The notes under the pieces: model-generated | Seen by the model: the letters and a program-made list of their open reading frames with translations, nothing else | The model's database searches: none | What the model was told of the DNA's origin: nothing | Origin: Muribaculaceae bacterium | GTDB taxonomy: Bacteria; Bacteroidota; Bacteroidia; Bacteroidales; Muribaculaceae | Assembly: GCA_022510385.1 (NCBI GenBank) | Contig: JAFLTQ010000007.1 | Coordinates: forward strand, 1 to 64,000 | DNA length: 64,000 bases | Reading direction: 5' to 3' | Program-made: the position numbers and the translations under genes | Part shown: positions 37,043 to 44,156 of the stretch, piece by piece | Numbering within the stretch: the first letter of the stretch is position 1 | How the letters are laid out: each line of letters starts with the position of its first letter

Positions 37043-38110
37043 TTAAAGGAGTTTTTGGATTTCATTCCAATAGTAAAATGCTTCAATGTTACTTTTCTTA
37101 AATTTGTTGAATTTAGAAGATAGTAATGGATGCACGATATTAGCATTATATAATTCATGAACTTTAGAAGGATCGAAATGATTGACTTCTGTGATTCCTA
37201 ATTCAATTAGTTTGCTTAAATATGCAGCTTTCGCAGAATTTACAATCGCACTCTCTATTGAATAATTTTCGCTATGTATAAAGCTTTTGACTTTATTTAT
37301 TCCTTGTTGAAGTAGTTTAAATTCATCCGGTGCTTCTACTCCTCGAAGAGATATGCATCGGGATGTATTGAAAATATCCTTTAAAACGTCATTAATGGTT
37401 AAATCTTCTTTATTACGGTATTGAAGTTCTATATCTGCAAACTTTTTGAAAGTTTGCATTGATACACTAATATCATTGGTAAGATCAAACAAGGAGGCTA
37501 TGTCAAAAAGTTGCTTATTAATCTCCATAGAACAGTCCTTTTCACCCTTGAAGAATGGAATTCCGGTTGTATGGGGTGCAAATGCGGTCAATTTATCTCC
37601 CAATAAATCTTCATGGCTCGGAATTTTTACGAAAACTGAATCACCTTCCATTTTAAGAAAAGGGCTTTGTATCGGTAATGATACAATCTCTGAATAATGA
37701 TTGTCTTCAAAAAGAACATCTAAAAGTATTTTATCTTCTTCATGTCCGGAGGGATATGCTACTTGATAATGATATTTTGCATGTTTCTTCGGAATTTCCA
37801 AACGAGTTTTCCTATCAAGAAGCTCCACCTTGCCAAAACCATATTCTTCGGCATGCTCATACAGGAAATTTTCTATCGGAGTTCCGGGTGGACATATAAT
37901 ATCAACATCAATAGATAGTCTTTTGGCACTGTTTAGATGCAACATCAGTGAGGTCCCACCTTTGAATATCAAGGGACATCCTGAGCGAACTAAGGCCTCA
38001 AGCAATGAAAACGCTCTTATGGTTTTTTCGGCCAATGATTTATTTTTAACACCATTTGAAATGGCTACATTATTTATCCAATCATAAGTTCTGCTATCCG
38101 GGTGTATCAT
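37043..38110 (-). CDS. AbiEii-type nucleotidyltransferase toxin
   Basis: This protein of 355 residues has the AbiEii/AbiGii motifs FKGGTSLMLH (about 49-58) with the following RLSIDVD (catalytic acidic pair), and later KIPSHEDLLGDKLTAF. In the type IV toxin-antitoxin family the toxin modifies tRNA acceptor ends with nucleotides, stopping growth, for example during phage infection. Its start overlaps the antitoxin stop by 4 bp. It is on the opposite strand to the conjugation genes. Confidence 0.88.
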   Translation of the reverse strand: MIHPDSRTYDWINNVAISNGVKNKSLAEKTIRAFSLLEALVRSGCPLIFKGGTSLMLHLNSAKRLSIDVDIICPPGTPIENFLYEHAEEYGFGKVELLDRKTRLEIPKKHAKYHYQVAYPSGHEEDKILLDVLFEDNHYSEIVSLPIQSPFLKMEGDSVFVKIPSHEDLLGDKLTAFAPHTTGIPFFKGEKDCSMEINKQLFDIASLFDLTNDISVSMQTFKKFADIELQYRNKEDLTINDVLKDIFNTSRCISLRGVEAPDEFKLLQQGINKVKSFIHSENYSIESAIVNSAKAAYLSKLIELGITEVNHFDPSKVHELYNANIVHPLLSSKFNKFKKSNIEAFYYWNEIQKLL

Positions 38111-38829
38111 TGTTCTATGGTTTGAAGTATTGAATTAACCTTGTCCTTTCTGTTACGCCGGGCTGCATATCTGAGTAGGCGTTTTCGATTTACATTGTTA
38201 GAATCAATCGCATTTTCGTAAATTGTATATAATTCAGCTCCTTGTGCAAATAGTAGTTCTTTATCCGACACTGCATCAACAAGAACTTTTTCAATAGAAG
38301 GTAGTTTGTAGAATTGCGATTCTAATACTGGAGCTTCATTTATTAAAGTTCGGATAATTATAATATCATCTGAATTAATATACAATTCGCATTCCTGCCT
38401 GGAAGGATTCAAAAGGATTTTCTTTTGTGGAAGAATTCCTTGTAAAAAATAGAAAACAGCGTCAGAAACATCTTTCTCAACATCTATAAATAACATGCTT
38501 ACAGTAGGTATGTGTTGCATATATCGAGTTAGTACAGATGGCTTCCAGATACAGAATTCAATAAAAGGGAATTTCTCCCGAATCTTCTTGCCAAGTTCTA
38601 CTTCTTCTTGTGAAGGAGTATATTGAAAGTTTTGGTTCTGGTTTGACGATATACGATAACAGCCACGCCTTATTTTTTCCAGAATACCGTTATTAACCAG
38701 GCGATAAAATACAACCTTAGCGGACTTTAAAGATATAGACTGCTCTTTTAAGTTTTGCATTAAATCAGAAACTTGAAATGGTTGCTTATGCGTTGAGGCA
38801 TATTTAATTATATTTTCGGCTATCGTCAT
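38107..38829 (-). CDS. AbiEi-type antitoxin
   Basis: This protein of 240 residues has an N-terminal winged helix (about 1-60: ENIIKYASTHKQPFQVSDL, LVNNGILEKIRRGCYRI) and the AbiEi C-terminal domain. The antitoxin represses its own promoter and counteracts the toxin encoded directly downstream. The start at 38829 is preferred over the ATG at 38853 because it leaves room for the -7 element at 38851-38858. Confidence 0.85.
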   Translation of the reverse strand: MTIAENIIKYASTHKQPFQVSDLMQNLKEQSISLKSAKVVFYRLVNNGILEKIRRGCYRISSNQNQNFQYTPSQEEVELGKKIREKFPFIEFCIWKPSVLTRYMQHIPTVSMLFIDVEKDVSDAVFYFLQGILPQKKILLNPSRQECELYINSDDIIIIRTLINEAPVLESQFYKLPSIEKVLVDAVSDKELLFAQGAELYTIYENAIDSNNVNRKRLLRYAARRNRKDKVNSILQTIEQ

Positions 38830-38850
38830 GTAGTATCTACAATTTAGATG

Positions 38851-38894
38851 CAAATATATAACAATTTTGGCAAATAATCCAATTTTTTGCCAAA
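38851..38894 (-). promoter_or_regulatory. abiE promoter with candidate antitoxin operator
   Basis: On the minus strand TATATTTG (38858-38851) is the -7 element, with TTGG (38882-38879) 20 bases upstream. A 9-bp inverted repeat, TTTGGCAAA (38866-38874) and TTTGCCAAA (38886-38894), brackets the -33 with 20 bp between arm centres. This fits autorepression by the AbiEi winged helix. Confidence 0.65.
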
Positions 38895-38968
38895 TTTGTT
38901 TACTATTGAAGATGTTTAAAAAAATGAGTATCAGAAAATATAAAAGGCATGTGTTTTAGTAATGACAT

Positions 38969-39211
38969 TGTTGACAATGGTTAAGTTATGTAATATCAAG
39001 ATATTAATACCATAATAATGCGTTGACAAACGTTGACAACTGTTGACACCTATGCTATAATATTCAACTTTCCGTGCCAAACGTTGACATTTTTATATTA
39101 TATAATTCTTTATTAAGAATAAAAAGAAAAAGATAAATAGTTATAGATAAGGGCAATAAAAACCTGCATTTTGAAGCCTTCAAATTTCGTCAACTTGTCA
39201 ACGTTGTCAAT
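38969..39211. repeat. GTTGACAA repeat cluster around an AT-rich core (origin-like)
   Basis: Forward copies of [C/T]GTTGACAA start at 38969, 39021, 39031, 39041 and 39082; the middle three are exactly 10 bp apart. Inverted copies (GTCAAC, TTGTCAACG, TTGTCAA) crowd 39189-39210. Between them, 39091-39170 is strongly AT-rich, and a small palindrome TTTGAAG-C-CTTCAAA lies at 39170-39184. The layout resembles iterons beside an unwinding element, or an oriT/regulator array. The sequence does not decide between them. Confidence 0.7.
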
Positions 39212-39297
39212 CCCTGAATATATATTCTTTAAATGATCAATATAAAATTGTGGACTGGGAGAGTAGTGCTGGCAATACCATAGGAATGAAAGCATCC

Positions 39298-39330
39298 CAC
39301 AAAATCCTACAAAGTCTCACAAAATCCCAC
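39298..39330 (+). repeat. Second 10-bp tandem repeat (CACAAAATCC)
   Basis: CACAAAATCC (39298-39307), TACAAAGTCT (39308-39317), CACAAAATCC (39318-39327) and a further CAC are exactly 10 bp apart, one helical turn. They sit directly upstream of the promoter of the next gene and are a likely binding site for a cooperative regulator or initiator. Confidence 0.65.
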
Positions 39331-39362
39331 TTTAGACTATAGTTCCCACAACAGCTATAAAA

Positions 39363-39370
39363 TAATTTTG
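39363..39370 (+). promoter_or_regulatory. -7 element (TAATTTTG) of the second primase-like gene
   Basis: This matches TAnnTTTG 40 bases before the start codon. No clear -33 TTTG is present, which fits dependence on an activator at the adjacent repeats. Confidence 0.5.
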
Positions 39371-39410
39371 CTTTTCGACTTCCGAATTACAAAATCTTAT
39401 TTCAACTAAT

Positions 39411-40295
39411 ATGGATCCATCAGAAGTAAAAGGAATTGACATTGTGGTATTCCTTCAGAAGCTCGGCTTTAGTCCGGTAAGAATTAATTCCCGTTATGCC
39501 ACATTTCATGTGCCCTTCCGGAATTCAAACCATCCGACATTAAGGGTCAACCGAAAAGACAATACTTGGATAGATTACACAACCGGTAAGACCGGGGATA
39601 TTGTGGAACTTGGCAAACTGGTCTATCAGATCGATGATGATGCAAAAGTCATGAGCCTTTTTGAAAGCAGCAATCTTCCTTTTTCAATGTCAGCAAGATA
39701 CCTTGTAGATCAAGACGGAAATTCCACGATGATAACAAAAGTCAGGGTCCAGGAATTGAATAATAAAAGATTATTAAGTTTTCTTGATTCGAGAGGAATA
39801 GACTTGTCTCTGGCAGTAAAATATTGCCGTGAAATATATTATTCCGTAAGGTGGAAAAAATATTATGCCCTGGCATTCAAAAATAATTCCGGAGGATTTG
39901 AGATAATCAGCCCGGCCCTTAAAGGATACGTGGCACCAAGAGATATATCTGTTATTTCTTTACATCATTCAAATCCCTACTGCATTGTCTTTGATAATTT
40001 CATGGACTTTCTTTCATACCTAACAATCAATCAAAGAATTGACTTTGCCATTTTCTCCAATACCGTTGACTATCTTATCTTAAATTCTCCTGTAAATGTT
40101 CATAAGGCAATGTCTGTATTAAAGAAATATGAGCTTGTTGCTTGCTGCCTTTCAAACGACGAAGAAGGAGAAGATACTGTAAATATGATAGCTTCGGAAC
40201 ATGATGGTGTTCATGACTTGTCAGGAGTATATGAGGGCTATCATGACCTTAATGATTTTATTCGAGACAAACCTATAGTGGTATCAGGGTTATGA
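39411..40295 (+). CDS. Primase-like protein without zinc ligands (degenerate CHC2 + TOPRIM-like)
   Basis: This protein of 294 residues has the layout of Bacteroidales element primases. The stretch ATFHVPFRNSNHPTLRVN...WIDYTTGKTGDIVEL (about 26-65) aligns with the DnaG zinc domain fold but has no Cys/His cluster. A TOPRIM-like part follows with IVFDNFMDFLSYL, where the usual catalytic Glu is replaced by Asp, and LSNDEEGEDT, which supplies the acidic pair. It may prime the transferred strand or be a non-catalytic DNA-binding relative. Confidence 0.65.
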   Translation: MDPSEVKGIDIVVFLQKLGFSPVRINSRYATFHVPFRNSNHPTLRVNRKDNTWIDYTTGKTGDIVELGKLVYQIDDDAKVMSLFESSNLPFSMSARYLVDQDGNSTMITKVRVQELNNKRLLSFLDSRGIDLSLAVKYCREIYYSVRWKKYYALAFKNNSGGFEIISPALKGYVAPRDISVISLHHSNPYCIVFDNFMDFLSYLTINQRIDFAIFSNTVDYLILNSPVNVHKAMSVLKKYELVACCLSNDEEGEDTVNMIASEHDGVHDLSGVYEGYHDLNDFIRDKPIVVSGL

Positions 40296-40582
40296 TACGT
40301 ATGCTCGAAGTCAAGTCATATACCGGATTCATTCTTGACAATCCATGTTGGAGTTTAATATCATATATGTTAATAATAAACTTTCATTTCATGATTTGTT
40401 CCAAAAGTGGAGAAGAAATAGAAGTAACAAGTGTCAGAGTCTATAAGAAAAATCCCATTTTATTAGATATGTTGAAATATCAGATGGGAGACAGGTTGAA
40501 TATAACCGGAATTATATGTATAGATGAAAATGATGAGGGCTATAAAATAGATGACTCGGATAGATTTTTAATAATCATATAA
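40292..40582 (+). CDS. Hypothetical protein coupled to the primase-like gene
   Basis: This 96-residue protein overlaps the preceding gene by 4 bp. The central pattern (EEIEVTSVRVYKKNPILLDMLKYQMGDRLNITGIICIDEND) is beta-rich and could be a small OB-like fold, which would fit ssDNA binding, but no diagnostic motif is present. A terminator follows. Confidence 0.55.
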   Translation: MIRMLEVKSYTGFILDNPCWSLISYMLIINFHFMICSKSGEEIEVTSVRVYKKNPILLDMLKYQMGDRLNITGIICIDENDEGYKIDDSDRFLIII

Positions 40583-40608
40583 AACATATTTTGCAATCAA
40601 AGTTTAAG

Positions 40609-40642
40609 AGGGTGATGGAGAAATCTGTCACCCTTTATTTTT
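40609..40642 (+). terminator. Intrinsic terminator before the tra operon
   Basis: AGGGTGA (40609-40615) pairs with TCACCCT (40628-40634), followed by TTATTTTT. It separates the replication module from the conjugation operon. Confidence 0.82.
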
Positions 40643-40780
40643 GGTTTGATTTGAGTCTGATAGTATGATAAATTGGGGTTAGAGTATGAAAGTGAGTATG
40701 ATTATTCAGTCATATACTAAATAAAATTAATAGGAGGAATTTTGTCTTTTAGATATGGGTATTGTGTGAGATAATGAGAT

Positions 40781-40788
40781 TTAATTTG
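40781..40788 (+). promoter_or_regulatory. Possible tra operon promoter (near-match TTAATTTG)
   Basis: This differs from TAnnTTTG at one position and lies 40 bases before the first tra gene. The 186 bases between the terminator and the first gene hold no other obvious promoter. Confidence 0.35.
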
Positions 40789-40828
40789 CGTTCAAAATTA
40801 AACTCATAAACAAGATTTCATACAAAGA

Positions 40829-41263
40829 ATGACACCTTATGTAATATTCGCAGTGGTCCTGACAATAGCCTACATAATCTATTACGGCTACAATATCAGC
40901 AAAGATATTTACGGAAAGAAAAACCAGGAAGAATCTACAGAAGAAACATTCGATTTAGGCATAACAGATGATCAGCCGGTACCCACTGAAGTAAGGGAGA
41001 CGGGTGAAGGTTTTGCTTTAGGTGATATTGTAGTGGAACCAACCGTTATTGAAACTAATCCGGAAACTTCGGTAGAAGGTAAAGGTAAATCTGAAATCCA
41101 GCAGAAGATAGAAGCTCTGCAAAATAACAATGAACTATTGGAGGCTGATGTTCAAAGTTCCCATGGTTATGATCAATTTGAGCTTTCCGAGATGTTGGCA
41201 AATGATAAATCGAATGTTGAGTTCCGAAAATCAGGAGTAAAAGCAACCAAGACCAATGTCTAA
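40829..41263 (+). CDS. Hypothetical membrane-anchored tra-operon protein
   Basis: This 144-residue protein has one N-terminal membrane helix (about 3-20) and an acidic, probably cytoplasmic tail. It is the first gene of the conjugation operon, the position of the poorly conserved traA-D genes of Bacteroidales elements. No family assignment. It overlaps the next gene by 8 bp. Confidence 0.6.
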   Translation: MTPYVIFAVVLTIAYIIYYGYNISKDIYGKKNQEESTEETFDLGITDDQPVPTEVRETGEGFALGDIVVEPTVIETNPETSVEGKGKSEIQQKIEALQNNNELLEADVQSSHGYDQFELSEMLANDKSNVEFRKSGVKATKTNV

Positions 41264-41585
41264 ACTAATCCGATACATATTCATTGCCTTAGGTCTTTTG
41301 TGTTATGATGTCGCACTTGCCAAGTGTGGAGGTGTGGATTATTCCTGGGGAGCTGACGGACTTGCCAAGGCACATGATTTTGTGGTAACGATGATGCTTT
41401 ATGTGGTTTACATCGCCTATGCCGTTGCCGGAATTGTGGCTGTCATAGCAAGTCTTCAGATTTATATAAAGATGAATATAGGAGAAGAAGGAATAAAGAA
41501 AGAGATCCTGCTGGTAGTGGGAGCCTGTCTCTTTATAATCGGAGCTTCGGTGGTATTACCGGCCTTCTTCGGATATAGGATCTGA
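41256..41585 (+). CDS. DUF4134 (TraE-like) protein, first copy
   Basis: This 109-residue protein has a signal-like N-terminus (to about ALAKCGG) and two membrane helices (about 42-67 and 82-105). The pattern YAVAGIVAVIASLQIYIKMN...KKEILLVVGACLFIIGA is typical of DUF4134, the VirB2-like small pilin or channel protein of Bacteroidales conjugation systems. Confidence 0.78.
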   Translation: MSKLIRYIFIALGLLCYDVALAKCGGVDYSWGADGLAKAHDFVVTMMLYVVYIAYAVAGIVAVIASLQIYIKMNIGEEGIKKEILLVVGACLFIIGASVVLPAFFGYRI

Positions 41586-41638
41586 TCTCTAATTGCGCAA
41601 TCGAGATATATGTGTAACTAAACTTATCAGAAACGAAA

Positions 41639-42022
41639 ATGACAAAATTCAAAAAATTAGCACTAAAGTGTAAGAACAAAATCAAGAGTTTCCTTAGCTC
41701 TGAACGAGCGATGACGCTTGCTTTCATGCTCATTGCCTTCACGGGTGCTGTCTTTGCCCAGAACGCTGCCGGCAATTATGAAGCCGGAACAAACGCCCTT
41801 ACAACAGTTACGGAAGAAATTGCAAAGTATGTACCCATTGTGGTGAAACTGTGTTATGCGATCGCCGGAGTTGTGGCCATCGTGGGAGCTATTTCCGTTT
41901 ATATCGCTATGAACAATGAGGAACAGGATGTCAAGAAGAAGATCATGATGGTTGTCGGAGCCTGTATCTTCCTCATTGCAGCAGCCCAGGCCCTTCCTCT
42001 GTTCTTTGGACTCGGCGGTTAA
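41639..42022 (+). CDS. traE: DUF4134 (TraE-like) protein, second copy
   Basis: This 127-residue protein has a long basic N-region (MTKFKKLALKCKNKIK), a signal-like helix ending VFAQNAAG and two membrane helices. CYAIAGVVAIVGAISVYIAMNNEEQDVKKKIMMVVGACIFLIAAA matches TraE and parallels the first copy closely. The two paralogues may form a mixed pilus or have divided roles. Confidence 0.85.
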   Translation: MTKFKKLALKCKNKIKSFLSSERAMTLAFMLIAFTGAVFAQNAAGNYEAGTNALTTVTEEIAKYVPIVVKLCYAIAGVVAIVGAISVYIAMNNEEQDVKKKIMMVVGACIFLIAAAQALPLFFGLGG

Positions 42023-42025
42023 GCG

Positions 42026-42328
42026 ATGGCAAAGGAAACCGAAAATACCGACTATGTTGCATATCCTGTATTCAAGGGGTTGCAGAAGCCCCTTGAATTC
42101 ATGGGTATCCAGGGAAGATACATCTATTGGGCTGCAGGGGCTGCCGGAGGAGCCATCTTCGGATTTATCCTCGGTTACTGCATTGCCGGATTCATAGTCG
42201 GTCTAATCATCCTTACCGTCGCACTCTCAGCCGGAATCGGCATGATAATGATCAAGCAAAAGAAAGGACTCCATTCAAAAAAGAATGATAACGGCATATT
42301 CGTATATGCCTTTTCAAAAAGGATATGA
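42026..42328 (+). CDS. traF: TraF (DUF4133), VirB3-like
   Basis: This 100-residue protein has YPVFKGLQKPLEFMGIQGRYIYW at the start and two adjacent membrane helices (about 35-75), the DUF4133 layout. It sits between traE and traG as usual in these systems. Its stop overlaps the next gene by 4 bp. Confidence 0.87.
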   Translation: MAKETENTDYVAYPVFKGLQKPLEFMGIQGRYIYWAAGAAGGAIFGFILGYCIAGFIVGLIILTVALSAGIGMIMIKQKKGLHSKKNDNGIFVYAFSKRI

Positions 42329-43797
42329 AAACTAAAGCATTATTGCCGGTCTTCACTTTTCTCTGTTTTTTGGTTTGTTCCTGTGGCAACAAGTCTGAAA
42401 AGAAAGAGGTTTTGCCGGCTCACAATGTCGCCGAACAGGTAAAGGAAGACTGGACAAAGGTTGAGAAACCTTTGGAGATAATAGTTGCAGGAAGGGAAAA
42501 AGAGGAACTTGAAGCCATAGGCTCGATAGCCGTATGGTTTGAAGGAATCGGAGACAACAAGGCAGTGGAGTTCCACTATGATGGTTTGTCTTTCAAACCG
42601 GTTTCCCCTTTTCATACAGACAGTTCAGTAAAACCTGTCGTTTTTTACCCGTTTAATTCGGGCATTGCTATTTCGGACACCCTTACAGTTCAGTCTCCCC
42701 TCTCACAATATCTTATTTGCAACTTATCCTATATCGAGACAAAAGAGGATAAGATTATAGCAGCCGTAGAGCTTCAAGATCTGACCGCTTTGTTAAGATT
42801 CAAGTTTCAAAGCGATGAACTGACAGATATTCTTGAGTCAGTCAAGATATCCGGTTCCTGTATTAAGACAAGCGGTAAAATTATCCCGATTAAGGGCGAA
42901 ATAATAGACAGCGACGGAAATTCCGGAATATCGGAAACAATAACCGATTGTCTTTTGAATAACGGACGCTCTCTTGATTTTCATTTAATGCCTACTGAAG
43001 ATGGAGGTGACATAGAGATTTCAATAAAGGTAGATGGGAAAGACTACCTGCTCTCTACTACCATTCCACCCCTTAGAAAAGGAAGCATTACCGAACTACG
43101 GTTGAAACTGATGAACGGCAGACTAAGCGTCGGAAGCAGCTGGGTAGATACAAAACATCCCTTCATCAAACCTGTTGAGTTACATACTGACTCCATAAAA
43201 CAGGGATATTGGCTACAGAAGGATGGCATTGTTTCTCCCGGTTATAATGATAAAAGCATTGCTTTGGTAATCGAAACCGATGGAAAGCATGGAAAGGCAG
43301 TGGCACTCAAAGACATTCCTAATCCTATTCATTTTATTCCCTTCCATTGCGGAAAAACGTTTGATACGGTTGACGGCAATGAAAAGGAAGGGTGCTATAA
43401 GGGAAGTCTCATTGTAGAAAGTGAGGAACTGATAGAATATAGCCCGTCAGTAAAATATTCAGAAAGATGTGCTTTGAGTTTAATAACCGGTGCCGGATTG
43501 ACACAGGAAATTCTCAAAAATACATCCGAAGAATCAAGGAAGCAATATTCTGAGGTTATTGAAAATCCATGTGGCTATCTACCCTCATTAAGGGAGTTAA
43601 TTCAGCTATCCTCTTTCTTAATTTCCAAAGAAGGTAATCTGCCGGATCAGTTTATAATGCCTGAAGGATTCTACATGACGGTATGTGAGTCCGGTGAGGA
43701 CACATTCTATTCTCTTAATCCTGTAACGTGCCGGATCACGGCTTTCAATTCAAAGAAATATTCTAACGCTAAACAGCGGTTATTTTATCTGTTCTAG
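42325..43797 (+). CDS. Fimbrillin-like lipoprotein with C-terminal Lcl/DUF1566-like domain
   Basis: This lipoprotein of 490 residues has lipobox VCSC. Residues 45-270 have the repeating beta pattern of Bacteroidales fimbrillins (Mfa/FimA superfamily), ending in IPPLRKGSITELRLKLMNGRLSV...SSWV. Residues about 290-490 resemble the Lcl/DUF1566-type domain: GIVSPGYNDKSIALVIETDG, AVALKDI and GYLPSLRELIQLSSF, without the usual YWSST box. Inserted between traF and traG, it may be displayed on the surface for mating contact. The role is inference. Confidence 0.6.
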   Translation: MKTKALLPVFTFLCFLVCSCGNKSEKKEVLPAHNVAEQVKEDWTKVEKPLEIIVAGREKEELEAIGSIAVWFEGIGDNKAVEFHYDGLSFKPVSPFHTDSSVKPVVFYPFNSGIAISDTLTVQSPLSQYLICNLSYIETKEDKIIAAVELQDLTALLRFKFQSDELTDILESVKISGSCIKTSGKIIPIKGEIIDSDGNSGISETITDCLLNNGRSLDFHLMPTEDGGDIEISIKVDGKDYLLSTTIPPLRKGSITELRLKLMNGRLSVGSSWVDTKHPFIKPVELHTDSIKQGYWLQKDGIVSPGYNDKSIALVIETDGKHGKAVALKDIPNPIHFIPFHCGKTFDTVDGNEKEGCYKGSLIVESEELIEYSPSVKYSERCALSLITGAGLTQEILKNTSEESRKQYSEVIENPCGYLPSLRELIQLSSFLISKEGNLPDQFIMPEGFYMTVCESGEDTFYSLNPVTCRITAFNSKKYSNAKQRLFYLF

Positions 43798-43799
43798 TC

Positions 43800-44153
43800 A
43801 TGAAACAAACTAATCTTACTCCTAATCAAATAGAGGAATTAAAGAAAGTCAGGGAACAATATGGTAAAATGGTAGAACATCTATCAGACCCGGAGTTATT
43901 GTATTCCCTTAAATGTGGAAAGAAATTAGGCAAGTCTTTGCCCGAATACATTATATGGGAACTGCGATACAGCCTGAATAAAGCCAATATGCACAGGCTT
44001 TTCTGGAAGATGGGTTATTCCTTGATAGATTTGAACCTGAATGTTCCCAATCCTATCAGTTGCGGATTGAGAAAGAATTTCAATGAATTCATGGATACTT
44101 ATATAAAATTCATGAATGATCATAACGAACTAAAAGAAAAGTTACTCCCCTGA
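43800..44153 (+). CDS. Hypothetical tra-operon protein
   Basis: This is a 117-residue, helix-rich soluble protein with no signal or membrane helix. No family is recognised. It is packed tightly between the fimbrillin-like gene and traG (2-3 bp gaps), so it is probably co-translated with them. Confidence 0.6.
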   Translation: MKQTNLTPNQIEELKKVREQYGKMVEHLSDPELLYSLKCGKKLGKSLPEYIIWELRYSLNKANMHRLFWKMGYSLIDLNLNVPNPISCGLRKNFNEFMDTYIKFMNDHNELKEKLLP

Positions 44154-44156
44154 TCC

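Noticed and set aside
39113..39295. 60-codon minus-strand frame in the repeat region
   Set aside because: It runs across the GTTGAC repeats and shows no protein-like features; the repeats explain the sequence better.
38969..39330. CRISPR array
   Set aside because: Repeat units are only about 10 bp, directly abutting or irregularly spaced, with no spacers of uniform length and no cas genes.
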